A stretch of 64,000 nucleotides of DNA, taken from the NCBI RefSeq assembly GCF_018343535.1, contig NZ_JAGYPF010000004.1:827666-891665 (forward strand). The letters run 5' to 3'. The stretch comes from Neobacillus rhizophilus. GTDB taxonomy: Bacteria; Bacillota; Bacilli; Bacillales; Cytobacillaceae. Position 1 is the first letter of the stretch, and every line of letters begins with the position of its first letter. The notes below the pieces were generated by a model, which saw only the letters and a program-made list of their open reading frames with translations, ran no database searches and was not told where the DNA came from. Positions 33,471 through 41,684 of the stretch are shown here, piece by piece. The translations under genes and the position numbers were made by a program.

Positions 33471-35144
33471 ATGCTTGCTAGAGATTTTATTTTAAAGACT
33501 TTTCAAAAATATGAAGTAGAGTATTTGTTTGGAAACCCTGGGACAACTGAATTGCCATTGGTTGACGGGCTGGTGAACTATCCGGATCTTAAGTATATTC
33601 TTTCCTTACACGAAGATGTGTGTGTTGGGATGGCTGCAGGCTATGCCCAAGCAACTGGTAAACCAGGCGTAGTTAATCTTCATGCTGCCCCCGGCTTGGC
33701 TCATGGATTGGGGAACATTTACAATGCCTATCGTGCGGGGGTACCGCTAATTGTCACCGCCGGCCAGCAGGATACCAGACTCGCTATCCAGGAACCAGCA
33801 CTTTGGGGAGATATGGTAAGCATGGCCCAAAATTACACAAAATGGAGCTGGGAAGTCAAAAATGCGCAGGAATTACCTATTGTCCTACATCGGGCCTTTA
33901 AAGTAGCCCTTACCGAACCGATGGGTCCTGTTTTTCTTTCTCTTCCTTCGGATGTGCTTTGGCAGGAGATTGAAGCAGAAACAATCCCACTTACCATTGT
34001 TGCTTCCAATATCAGGGGAGATCTTGAAGCAGTGCAAAAGGCGGCTAGTTGGATTCGGCATGCCAGCAACCCTGTCTTTATGGTCGGGGATCACTTGGCA
34101 AGCAGCCAAGGAGTGAATGAGATGGTTCGACTTGCGGAGAAGATTGGTGCTCCAGTATATGTAGAGCATCAGGCCTCCAGATTAAACTTCCCTTATGGTC
34201 ACCGTCAATACGCGGGAAGATGCCTGCCAAACGGGCCCTTTATCAAAAAAGCCCTTTCTGAAGCGGATGTTGTGATTTTCGTGGGAGTCACAAGTCAAGC
34301 CCCGCTCCTTTACTTTGACCAGCCGATTATCCAAGAGGGAACCAAGGTAATCGCTATTGACAGTGGTGAATGGGAGCTTGGCAAGAACATGCATGTAGAT
34401 ATTGCCGTTTCGGCCAACCCAAGAATCGCCATTAAAGAAATTGCAGAATTAATTGAAACCCAATCAAATGATGAGGATAAAGCCCGATTTGAGAGTTTAA
34501 AAGAAAAGACTCTAAAGAAGAAAATACATAGTGATGAGCTGCGTTTAAAGGAACTGGAAGAAACTAGAGGCCAATTTCCTTTATCTCCTGCCGAAGTCAT
34601 GTATGAATTAAATAAAGCACTGCCGGAAAATGTTTTAGTTGTGGACGAATCCGTAACTTCCGGAAGATATACCCACAGTTATTTGGAACTGAACCAGCCT
34701 GGAAGCCTTTTCGCATTGAAGGGCGGTGGTCTCGGGTACGGTATGCCGGCCTCCCTTGGCGCTCAGCTGGGGCGTCCTGATCAGAGGGTTGTCAATATCA
34801 TTGGGGATGGTTCTTCCCTTTACTATATTCAATCATTATGGAATGCTGCTAAGTATCAACTCCCAGTAGTCTTTGTGATTATGAATAACCAAAGCTACAT
34901 GATTCTTAAAGGTGGAATTCTTAATATCAAAGGGGAATCCGCCAAGCACAACGTTTTCCCGGGGATGGATTTAAACGAACCCCCAGTAGATTTTGTTAAT
35001 GTTGCTAAAGGGTTTGGAATTGATTCTGTCAGAATTGAAAGGTCCGAGGAACTTCAACCGGCATTTGAAAAAGCCTTTCAAGAAAAAAAGCCGATTTTGC
35101 TGGATGTGGTTATTGATTCAACCGTTAAAGTTTATCTTCAGTAA
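33471..35144 (+). CDS. Thiamine diphosphate-dependent decarboxylase (benzoylformate decarboxylase-like)
   Basis: A 557-residue ThDP enzyme with the three-domain layout of the acetolactate synthase/benzoylformate decarboxylase group. The N-terminal NPGTTELPLVD matches the substrate-binding loop of benzoylformate decarboxylase, and LHEDVCVGMAAGYAQATG follows with the cofactor-activating Glu and a His. The ThDP-binding motif is GDGSSLYYIQ ... NN near residue 450. It most likely decarboxylates a 2-oxo acid or ligates aldehydes. Acetolactate synthase itself is less likely because of the NPGTTELP loop. The ATG at 33471 sits behind AAGGGTGA; a GTG nine bases upstream overlaps that site. A TATAAT at 33418-33423 is a likely -10. 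Single gene, followed by a repeat. Confidence 0.87.
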   Translation: MLARDFILKTFQKYEVEYLFGNPGTTELPLVDGLVNYPDLKYILSLHEDVCVGMAAGYAQATGKPGVVNLHAAPGLAHGLGNIYNAYRAGVPLIVTAGQQDTRLAIQEPALWGDMVSMAQNYTKWSWEVKNAQELPIVLHRAFKVALTEPMGPVFLSLPSDVLWQEIEAETIPLTIVASNIRGDLEAVQKAASWIRHASNPVFMVGDHLASSQGVNEMVRLAEKIGAPVYVEHQASRLNFPYGHRQYAGRCLPNGPFIKKALSEADVVIFVGVTSQAPLLYFDQPIIQEGTKVIAIDSGEWELGKNMHVDIAVSANPRIAIKEIAELIETQSNDEDKARFESLKEKTLKKKIHSDELRLKELEETRGQFPLSPAEVMYELNKALPENVLVVDESVTSGRYTHSYLELNQPGSLFALKGGGLGYGMPASLGAQLGRPDQRVVNIIGDGSSLYYIQSLWNAAKYQLPVVFVIMNNQSYMILKGGILNIKGESAKHNVFPGMDLNEPPVDFVNVAKGFGIDSVRIERSEELQPAFEKAFQEKKPILLDVVIDSTVKVYLQ

Positions 35145-35235
35145 AACTATTAAAGTTAACTTGATTTGTACAAGGCAGTATAGAAGTATGAAATAAATGC
35201 TGGATGATTTTAATCACAAAATTAATATTGTAATG

Positions 35236-35305
35236 AAGCACGGGGACGGTTCTTCTGCATCATTTTCTGGCGAAAATGAAGCATGAGAACCGTCCCCGTG
35301 TATCA
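35236..35305. repeat. REP-like palindrome 9
   Basis: CACGGGGACGGTTCTTCTGC and GCATGAGAACCGTCCCCGTG are the arms around ATCATTTTCTGGCGAAAATGA. The right end overlaps the stop codon of the minus-strand DUF2238 gene. It is convergent between that gene and the ThDP gene. Confidence 0.9.
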
Positions 35306-35929
35306 CTTTCCTAATTCTTTTCGCAACAACCTATTATGCAGTTTGGAAAGAAATAGTAAGGAAATGATGGTACCAGCTAAGGTTAATACCATATCCCATT
35401 GTACATCCCATATATCACCTTGGTTCCCTAGAAAGTTTTTAGCTGTTTTTCCTCCCTTGAGTATAATAAAACTTATCCATTCAATGATTTCATACATAGC
35501 AGAAATGGCGAGAGAAATACTTGTCACATTCCAGAATAACCATTTACCTTTTTTCAATGGGGTTTTCCTTAATAATAATTCTCTAATTACGATAGCTGAC
35601 ATGCCTTTTAAAAAATGTCCAAATCGATCGTAGTGATTTCTTTTGAAATCAAAAGTATCTTTTATCCAATTAAATAGAGGAACCTTTGAATAGGTGTAAT
35701 GGCCGCCGACAAACATCAAGATCGCCATAATAGCAATAATGACGTAAGAGAGGGTAGTAAGACGAAACTTTTTGTACGTTAATAGTGCGATTATTAATAT
35801 GATGATGGCAGGAGTGGCTTCCAATGTCCATGACATGAAGCTTGCAGGTTTGATAAGTGACCAAATTAAAACGGCGATTACAACCAGTAATAACAGAACA
35901 TGAATCGTCTTGACACTTTTTCCTTTCAT
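35303..35929 (-). CDS. DUF2238 (YjdF-like) membrane protein
   Basis: A 208-residue membrane protein with about six hydrophobic segments. The motifs NHYDRFGHFLKGM and SAMYEIIEWISF with GNQGDIWDVQWDM are the conserved core of DUF2238 (B. subtilis YjdF-like). The charged and His/Trp/Asp residues in these loops suggest a metal- or phosphate-related activity, but none is known. Start ATG at 35929; a purine-rich ribosome site (AGGAGTGAAATAAGA type) is present on the minus strand. Single gene. Confidence 0.85.
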   Translation of the reverse strand: MKGKSVKTIHVLLLLVVIAVLIWSLIKPASFMSWTLEATPAIIILIIALLTYKKFRLTTLSYVIIAIMAILMFVGGHYTYSKVPLFNWIKDTFDFKRNHYDRFGHFLKGMSAIVIRELLLRKTPLKKGKWLFWNVTSISLAISAMYEIIEWISFIILKGGKTAKNFLGNQGDIWDVQWDMVLTLAGTIISLLFLSKLHNRLLRKELGK

Positions 35930-36031
35930 TTCTTATTTCACTCCTATAGGCTTTCCAGGATCACTTTTATCATTTGATCTCATAAACCAATTACTGATAA
36001 GAGACATTTCAAAAAAGCTCAGCTTGATATC

Positions 36032-36077
36032 CAATAGGTTCAAGCAGCTGAAAAAAGACTGTTGAACCTATTTTTTC
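36032..36077 (+). terminator. Terminator-like hairpin
   Basis: AATAGGTTCAA and TTGAACCTATT form an 11-bp stem around ~18 bases, followed by TTTTTT. It lies just 3' of the minus-strand gene at 36085-36363, but the T-run is on the plus strand, so its natural direction is unclear. Confidence 0.45.
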
Positions 36078-36084
36078 AACAGCC

Positions 36085-36363
36085 CTAAATAGTTTGATTA
36101 TTTTGGTCTAAAAGGTTGGAAAGGATAACCGAGTTTTCTTGGTCGGCATCATATTGCACAACATCATCATACTCAAATAAACGAAAGCTATCTGGGAAAT
36201 GTTCGCGCATGTATTTCACAAATGCATGCGGATCATTATTTCCTCCACGTCGAAATTCCATCATAATGGCCCGAAATTTATGCGGTGGCAATTCGGTTTG
36301 GATGTGATAAGAGTTAGTAAATCCCAATTGATCCGAACTGTATAGGTTATAGGTATAAAACAT
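36085..36363 (-). CDS. Uncharacterised small protein
   Basis: A 92-residue acidic protein that begins MFYTYNLYSSDQLGF and has an RRGGNNDPHAFVKYMREHFP stretch in the middle. No signal peptide, membrane helix or known motif. The ATG at 36363 is preceded by AAAGAGGGTC on the minus strand, a good ribosome site. The composition looks protein-like and the reading frame is clean, so it is kept as a gene of unknown role. Confidence 0.6.
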   Translation of the reverse strand: MFYTYNLYSSDQLGFTNSYHIQTELPPHKFRAIMMEFRRGGNNDPHAFVKYMREHFPDSFRLFEYDDVVQYDADQENSVILSNLLDQNNQTI

Positions 36364-36465
36364 CCTAAGACCCTCTTTCTTTAATATTCAGTTATATTAT
36401 TTTGCCCTATTTATTGATTGTTATCTGTGAATATTTTTGCAAATCAATTAAAAAATAAAAGGGTG

Positions 36466-36535
36466 AAACATGGGGACGGTTCTCGTGCCTCATTTTCGAG
36501 CGCTAATGAGACACGAGAACCGTCCCCATGCATCT
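36466..36535. repeat. REP-like palindrome 10
   Basis: ACATGGGGACGGTTCTCGTG and GACACGAGAACCGTCCCCATG form the arms with CCTCATTTTCGAGCGCTAATGA between. It lies between divergent genes, about 20 bases before the small gene at 36556. Confidence 0.9.
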
Positions 36536-36555
36536 AAATAGGGGAGCGAACTTAA

Positions 36556-36825
36556 TTGAACGTTGATAACACGGGAAAATTTACATTTAGACTGGAGAAT
36601 GACGAAGGGGAGGTGGAAGTTGAAGGTGAAATCAATGGGAAAAGCGAAATCCCATTTTTTGATGATTTAAAGTTTAAAGCAGTTATAGGGCTGCTTAATT
36701 CAATTGATAAAAAGAACTTTAGTGATTCAGGGAATCATCAAGTATTTAAATATTTTATCAGGGAAATTGAAGAGACGATTCATGAAATGAAAAAATATGA
36801 TCAATTTCAAGGAAAACTTAAGTAA
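36556..36825 (+). CDS. Uncharacterised small acidic protein
   Basis: An 89-residue acidic protein that begins with a beta-rich, Glu/Gly segment (TFRLENDEGEVEVEGEINGK) and ends in a charged helix. No known domain was recognised. The start is a TTG nine bases after GGGGAG; no in-frame ATG lies upstream. A hairpin around 36886-36929 (AAATACAG / CTGTATTT) may end its transcript. Confidence 0.55.
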   Translation: MNVDNTGKFTFRLENDEGEVEVEGEINGKSEIPFFDDLKFKAVIGLLNSIDKKNFSDSGNHQVFKYFIREIEETIHEMKKYDQFQGKLK

Positions 36826-36885
36826 ATCAAATTGTGGTCTAATTAATAAATCAAAACTACCTCAAATCACACTAAAATACGATTA

Positions 36886-36930
36886 AATACAGACTAGGAA
36901 GGGGGAGCGGTTCTTCCCAGGCTGTATTTA
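36886..36930. terminator. Convergent terminator-like hairpin
   Basis: AAATACAG at 36886 pairs with CTGTATTT at 36922, extended by an imperfect GACTAGG / CCCAGGC segment. It lies between the convergent genes at 36556 and 36939 and could serve both. Confidence 0.45.
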
Positions 36931-36938
36931 TTTGTATA

Positions 36939-37250
36939 CTATTTTCGCATATCATGCCATTTTTGAAATTGACCATGTTCAAAGTGGCCCTTGTGTACTT
37001 GGTTAAAGTGATGTTCTGAATGGGTTGCCCTACCGCCGCTAAAGCCAATCAAAACACCGAGTGCAAAGACACAAACAGAATATATAATTCGATGCTTTCT
37101 TTTCTTGCGGGATTGGGTGAATTTTTCTTTTAATTCATTTCTAATTTCATTTTTAATCTCATCTTTAAGAGTTTTGATGTTTTCTTGATTCCGTTCTAAA
37201 GGTTGCTTTTGAGGTTCTTCATGAGGAAGCTCTCGTGGTTCATCTGACAT
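36939..37250 (-). CDS. Uncharacterised single-pass membrane protein
   Basis: A 103-residue protein with a charged cytoplasmic N-terminal part rich in Glu, Lys and Gln (a likely coiled coil, about 18-45), a basic KKRKHR stretch, one hydrophobic segment (about 53-70, SVCVFALGVLIGFSGG), and a His-rich C-terminal tail. The ATG at 37250 has GGAGGTGAG on the minus strand. The His-rich tail outside the membrane might bind metal (inference). No family was recognised. Confidence 0.65.
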   Translation of the reverse strand: MSDEPRELPHEEPQKQPLERNQENIKTLKDEIKNEIRNELKEKFTQSRKKRKHRIIYSVCVFALGVLIGFSGGRATHSEHHFNQVHKGHFEHGQFQKWHDMRK

Positions 37251-37544
37251 TCCTGCTCACCTCCTTTTCTCCTAATATATAGGAATCGCAATTTATCATT
37301 TCTTAACAAATTGTTAAATTTTATGGAAATTTTTTTTCGCTTTTACTGGACTATAATTTGGTGTTTGGGACCTAGTAAATCTTTGATAAAATCGCACTTT
37401 TGGATTAAGGACAAAACCGAGGCAAATTTCTATATTGGCAGCTGGAAATATTTGTGATATTTTTGAGCTACCGATTGTTAAAAGAGTATTTATATCAACA
37501 TCGATTCAGTACGTCTTTGAATAAAATTAATTGTTTTTAAGAGG

Positions 37545-37937
37545 GTGAGCGAGATAAATATTAAGGGGCTAGACCATTTAGTTTTAACAGTTAAAGATAT
37601 TGAAGTTACATGTGAATTTTACTCTTCAGTAATGGGAATGGAGGTTCAAACCTTTGGTGAAGGGAGAAAAGCACTTAAATTTGGAAATCAAAAAATAAAT
37701 TTGCATCAAAGTGGGAAGGAGTTCGAGCCAAAAGCAATACAGCCTACACCTGGCTCAGCTGATTTATGTTTTATTACGGATACTCCAATAGAACAAATAG
37801 TAGAATACTTAGAAAAGCATGGAATTACCATTATTCAGGGTCCTATAGAACGAACTGGTGCGTTAGGAAGCATCAATTCAGTTTATTTTAGGGATCCGGA
37901 TCTTAACTTAATTGAGGTTTCTAATTATATTAGGTAA
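37545..37937 (+). CDS. VOC family (glyoxalase/bleomycin-resistance-type) protein
   Basis: A 130-residue metal-dependent vicinal-oxygen-chelate fold protein. The start GLDHLVLTVKDIEVTCEFY is the usual first metal-ligand strand (His), and the C-terminal SVYFRDPDLNLIEVSNY supplies the Glu ligand. The GTG at 37545 is nearly inside its ribosome site (GAGGGTGAG), which is unusual. The ATA codon at 37554 stands at the ideal distance and may mark a mutated or non-standard start. Function could be glyoxalase, dioxygenase or fosfomycin-type resistance; sequence alone does not decide. A palindromic repeat follows 28 bases after the stop. Confidence 0.82.
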   Translation: MSEINIKGLDHLVLTVKDIEVTCEFYSSVMGMEVQTFGEGRKALKFGNQKINLHQSGKEFEPKAIQPTPGSADLCFITDTPIEQIVEYLEKHGITIIQGPIERTGALGSINSVYFRDPDLNLIEVSNYIR

Positions 37938-37965
37938 AAACATTATGTGGACTTAATCTCATAAA

Positions 37966-38038
37966 GAAACACGGGGACGGTTCTTCTACCTCATTTTCTA
38001 GCCGAAATGAGACACGAGAACCGTCCCCGTGTCTCATT
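37966..38038. repeat. REP-like palindrome 11
   Basis: ACACGGGGACGGTTCTTCTA and GACACGAGAACCGTCCCCGTG form the arms with TCATTTTCTAGCCGAAATGA between. It lies between the VOC gene and the TetR promoter region. Confidence 0.9.
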
Positions 38039-38072
38039 ATTGACAATATATTTGTAAGCCATTATCATTTTA

Positions 38073-38088
38073 GTTACTTTATAGTAAC
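38073..38088. promoter_or_regulatory. Operator-like palindrome before the TetR gene
   Basis: GTTACT-TTAT-AGTAAC is a perfect 6-4-6 palindrome 28 bases upstream of the TetR start. Two related sites (one or two mismatches) lie at 38804-38819 and 38829-38844 before the next operon, so it is probably the regulator's own binding site. Confidence 0.7.
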
Positions 38089-38116
38089 AAAATCTTGCCT
38101 TTGGGAGGGAGTAAGT

Positions 38117-38761
38117 GTGGAATTCTTATATGAATATATATATGACGAAAAGCCTGAAAATGTAAGTGAAAAAGTACATCAAAATAGAATGAATCAAAAA
38201 AAGGAAATCATTAAGACTGCTTTTAGGCTTTTTGGCCAAAAAGGTTATTACAAAACAACCTTGGAGGATATCGGCCACGAGATTGGAATTACCAGAGCAG
38301 CCCTTTATCGCTATTTTTCATCGAAGGATGAACTATTATTTCAATGTCACAAAGTGGTGTATGAATTTGCCTTGAATAATCTGAAACAGCTGCAAGACAT
38401 TCAAAGTCCTTCTGAACGCATGACAAAAATGTTAGAATCTCATATTCTTAGTTATTTTCACGAAGATTTTCCCTTATCGTACCCAACTTTGTTGTCGCTT
38501 TCCTCATTTCCTGAAGTATATAAAAACCAGGTAAAAGAATATAGAAAAATGGTTGAAGAACCATATTTTAAATGTTTGAAAGATTGGCGGTGTGCGAGCC
38601 CCGATCAGCTTAAGGATATGGATGATAGGATTATCATTAATACTTTTTTCAACGCAGCAAATTCAGTGCCTAGATGGTGGGATGGAAAAAGTGACCCAAC
38701 CAAAATTGCAAAAAATGTAGTAGCGATTCTGGTAGATGGAATTAAACATGTATCGAGCTAA
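38117..38761 (+). CDS. TetR/AcrR family transcriptional regulator
   Basis: A 214-residue repressor of the TetR family. It has a short extra N-terminal segment (about 30 residues, EYIYDEKPENVSE...), then the DNA-binding domain: KEIIKTAFRLFGQKGYYKTT, followed by LEDIGHEIGITRAALYRYFS and SSKDELLF. The C-terminal ligand domain is unassigned. GTG start behind TTGGGAGGGAG. It is followed in the same direction by an acid-CoA operon, with two operator-like sites in the 203-base gap, and a similar palindrome precedes its own gene. It therefore probably represses itself and the operon, and a CoA thioester or acid would relieve repression (inference). Confidence 0.9.
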   Translation: MEFLYEYIYDEKPENVSEKVHQNRMNQKKEIIKTAFRLFGQKGYYKTTLEDIGHEIGITRAALYRYFSSKDELLFQCHKVVYEFALNNLKQLQDIQSPSERMTKMLESHILSYFHEDFPLSYPTLLSLSSFPEVYKNQVKEYRKMVEEPYFKCLKDWRCASPDQLKDMDDRIIINTFFNAANSVPRWWDGKSDPTKIAKNVVAILVDGIKHVSS

Positions 38762-38803
38762 CACTAAAAAAAATTTATATTCTGAAAATTCAGTTGACTT
38801 TTT

Positions 38804-38844
38804 GTTACTATGGAGTTACTATATTTTTGTAACTCAATAGTAAT
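38804..38844. promoter_or_regulatory. Paired operator-like sites before the acid-CoA operon
   Basis: GTTACT-ATGG-AGTTAC (38804-38819) and GTAACT-CAAT-AGTAAT (38829-38844) are two imperfect copies of the palindrome before the TetR gene. Together they form a large inverted repeat: TTACTATGGAGTTAC (38805-38819) and GTAACTCAATAGTAA (38829-38843), 14 of 15 positions matching. A TTGACT (38794-38799) upstream could serve as a -35. Confidence 0.7.
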
Positions 38845-38964
38845 TTTTTTGTGCAAAAAAGTATATTTATAAGTTGTACATAACTTCATCTAAAAGGTTC
38901 CAAACTCCATGAGCTTGTAGGATAGTTTTTAAGAAATAATACTTTGAATGGAGGCATTAAATAA

Positions 38965-39885
38965 ATGGACAATAGACCTATTTCCAACCTTAAACTCCCC
39001 GCAATCGTTGCACCGATGTTTAGAGTGTCGGGTCCTGATCTTGTCATTGCGGCTTGCCGCAGCGGTGTGATTGGATCCTTTCCAGCAATAAATCCTCGCA
39101 CGACAGAAGAACTAGACCATTGGCTGACTCAAATTTCAACTGCACTTGAACATACCCTAAACCCAGCGCCATATGCAGTAAATATAGTTATTCGCAGTGA
39201 AAAATTATCAGAAGAACTAGATGTTGTGAAACGTCACAAAGTTCCGATTGTGATTACGAGTGTTGGGTCTCCAGAACAAGTTGTACCACATATTCATTCC
39301 TATGGTGGATTGGTTTTATCAGATGTTGCAACACTCCGGCATGCACAGAAAGCAGTGGAATTAGGGGTAGATGGGTTAATTTTGCTATGTGCAGGAGCAG
39401 GAGGCAATACCGGTTGGTTAAATCCATTTGCCTTCGTTCGGGCAGTAAGGGAGTTCTTTGATGGAATCGTTGTCGTAGCGGGCTGCATTATGGATGGTGC
39501 TTCCATTCGTGCAGCGGAAGCCCTAGGTGCAGACATGGTGTATATGGGAACGAGATTTATCAGTGCAAATGAGAGTATGGCAGTTGATGAGTATAAATTA
39601 AAGCTTTTGGCATCCAACATAGATGATGTAATGACAACGAATAAAATTTCCGGAATGCCAGCGAATTTTATTCGCTCAACCATTGAAGCAGCGGGTCTAG
39701 ACCCTAAAAATCTACCGCCCTATGAAGAATTTAATAAGGGGGATATTCGAAAGCAAAGATGGAAAAACATTTGGTCCGCAGGTCAAGGCGTGGGGGCAGT
39801 GAAAGAGGTCCTTCCTACTGTACAAATAGTTGAACAGCTATATTTAGAATATACCGTTTCCGAAAAACAAAGAAAGACACTCTAA
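38965..39885 (+). CDS. NPD/nitronate monooxygenase-like flavoprotein
   Basis: A 306-residue TIM-barrel FMN protein of the nitronate monooxygenase (2-nitropropane dioxygenase) family. Family blocks are LPAIVAPMFRVSG at the N terminus, VVVAGCIMDGASIRAAEALG and DMVYMGTRFISANES. The motif normally read AGAGGH appears as CAGAGGNTGWLNPFAFV, so the usual active-site His is replaced by Asn. That makes true nitronate monooxygenase activity doubtful. Many members of this group are NAD(P)H-dependent flavin or enoyl reductases. ATG at 38965 behind GGAGGC. First gene after the TetR operator sites. Confidence 0.85.
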   Translation: MDNRPISNLKLPAIVAPMFRVSGPDLVIAACRSGVIGSFPAINPRTTEELDHWLTQISTALEHTLNPAPYAVNIVIRSEKLSEELDVVKRHKVPIVITSVGSPEQVVPHIHSYGGLVLSDVATLRHAQKAVELGVDGLILLCAGAGGNTGWLNPFAFVRAVREFFDGIVVVAGCIMDGASIRAAEALGADMVYMGTRFISANESMAVDEYKLKLLASNIDDVMTTNKISGMPANFIRSTIEAAGLDPKNLPPYEEFNKGDIRKQRWKNIWSAGQGVGAVKEVLPTVQIVEQLYLEYTVSEKQRKTL

Positions 39886-39947
39886 ATTATCTTGGATTCG
39901 ACATTATTTTTCTATTTAAAAAAAATGAAAAGGCGGGAGGACAGCAG

Positions 39948-41543
39948 ATGAATTCAGATGTATACCGACGAGTACATGTAACTGAAAAAAAACAAGGATA
40001 TATGGATGATTTACTTAGGGAGTTATCCGAGAAGAAGAGCTCTAAACTGGATGAGCAAAGAGAAGAGGCCGTTCAAAAACAGCACTCCAAAGGAAAATTA
40101 ACTGCCAGAGAAAGAATCAATCTGCTTCTGGATGAGGGCACATTTATTGAATTTGGCATGTTAGTTCAGCATAAGGGTATGGAAATGATGGAAGGAAAGG
40201 ATGCCCCAGCTGATGGTGTTATTACGGGGATTGGAGAGGTTGAAAGCAGAACGGCTGCCGTATGTGCCATGGATGTTACTGTACTGGGTGGATCAATGGG
40301 GCGAAAGGGTATGCAAAAAATAGAACGTATCATTAAAATGGCTAAGGATTCAGGATATCCCGTCGTTCTTTTAATGGAAGGCGGAGGGCATCGGATCCAA
40401 GAGGGATTGGATGCACAGGAGTTTGCTATAGAAACTCATTTAACTGCATTTGCAGATTTAGCTCTGATGTCAGGATGGGTTCCATTAGTTTGCGGCATTA
40501 TGGGACCTGGGTTTGCAGGTCCGGCTAACTTTGCTTCTTTATGTGACTTTGTTCCAATTGTAAAAGATGGAACGATGGGAATCGCTGGCCCCAAATTAGT
40601 GAAGGCTGCAATAGGTGAAGATTTATCGAAGGAAGAACTGGGTGGAGCCGTTTTTCAAACACAGCGAACAGGGATGGCCGATTTGGTCGTGGAAAATGAA
40701 GAAGAATGTATAAGAGAGATTAAAAGATACTTAAGCTACCTTCCTTCAAATGCAAGTCAAAGTTCTCCGAGAGTACCAAATCAGCAGTTGCTAAATCAGG
40801 TGAATCCTGAACTGTTATCGGTGATACCTGAATCGTTAAACAGAGGCTATGATATGCGGAAAATTCTCAATTTTATTTTTGACAAAGACAGCATTTATGA
40901 ATTAAAACCTCAATATGCCAAAAATATCATCACCGCTTTTGCCCGAATCGATGGCAGGACTGTTGGGATTATCGCGAATCAGCCTCGTTATCTAGGAGGA
41001 ATTATGGATGCAGCTGCTTGTACAAAGGCAGCAAGATTTGTTAGTTTGTGTGATGCTTTCCACCTTCCTTTGATCACCTTCATAGATGTTGCAGGGTTTT
41101 TACCGGGGCAGCAATCTGAATTGGCTGGTTTAGTCCGTAAGTCTGGAAAACTTCAATATGAAATTGCCCAAGTGACAGTACCAAAAATTTCGGTTGTGGT
41201 TCGAAAAGCGTATGGGTTTGCCTATTTAGTTTTGGCCAATCAATCAAATTATCAGATTGCCTGGCCGACTGCGGAAATCTGTGCGATGAGTATCGAAGGT
41301 GCAGTTGAGGTAGCTTATTCTCGAGAATTAGAAGGTGTAGAAAATAAAGAAGAAAAAAGACAGGAATTAATAAGTAAATTTCGATCACAAACAGGGGCAA
41401 TACGAGGGGCAGAAGGTTTTGGTGTAGATGATGTTGTGAATCCACTAGATACCAGATATTTTATCGCCAAAACACTCGAACGATTGCCTCAGCAATTACC
41501 ATTACAAGTACCACCGAGAAAACACGGGATTAGTCCGATTTAG
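39948..41543 (+). CDS. Acyl-CoA carboxylase carboxyltransferase (beta) subunit
   Basis: A 531-residue crotonase-fold protein that transfers carboxyl groups from carboxybiotin to an acyl-CoA (propionyl-, methylcrotonyl- or geranyl-CoA type). The start KLTARERINLLLDEGTFIEF is typical. The N-terminal half shows GGSMGRKGMQKIERIIKMA and EGGGHRIQEG, and the C-terminal half GFLPGQQSE and PKISVVVRKAYGFAYLV. No biotin carboxylase or biotin carrier protein gene is visible in the window, so its partner must be elsewhere, or the protein acts as a decarboxylase component. ATG at 39948 behind GGGAGGACAG. Second gene of the TetR-controlled operon. Confidence 0.9.
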   Translation: MNSDVYRRVHVTEKKQGYMDDLLRELSEKKSSKLDEQREEAVQKQHSKGKLTARERINLLLDEGTFIEFGMLVQHKGMEMMEGKDAPADGVITGIGEVESRTAAVCAMDVTVLGGSMGRKGMQKIERIIKMAKDSGYPVVLLMEGGGHRIQEGLDAQEFAIETHLTAFADLALMSGWVPLVCGIMGPGFAGPANFASLCDFVPIVKDGTMGIAGPKLVKAAIGEDLSKEELGGAVFQTQRTGMADLVVENEEECIREIKRYLSYLPSNASQSSPRVPNQQLLNQVNPELLSVIPESLNRGYDMRKILNFIFDKDSIYELKPQYAKNIITAFARIDGRTVGIIANQPRYLGGIMDAAACTKAARFVSLCDAFHLPLITFIDVAGFLPGQQSELAGLVRKSGKLQYEIAQVTVPKISVVVRKAYGFAYLVLANQSNYQIAWPTAEICAMSIEGAVEVAYSRELEGVENKEEKRQELISKFRSQTGAIRGAEGFGVDDVVNPLDTRYFIAKTLERLPQQLPLQVPPRKHGISPI

Positions 41544-41684
41544 AAGGAGAATTTTCTCTAGAAATATCGGAATATTCAGTATAAGTGAGTGTCTTCCTAT
41601 TAATTCAAGGAGGTGGTTCAGGCATATCATCTTTCAGCATGTGAAACAGAATGAAGAAAACAGGTCAATAATGGAGGTAGTCGG

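Noticed and set aside
33471..35144. Acetolactate synthase large subunit
   Set aside because: The N-terminal NPGTTELP loop and single-gene context fit benzoylformate decarboxylase-like enzymes better; no small regulatory subunit lies next to it.
39948..41543. Complete acyl-CoA carboxylase operon
   Set aside because: Only the carboxyltransferase subunit is present; no biotin carboxylase or biotin carrier sequence was found in the neighbouring frames.
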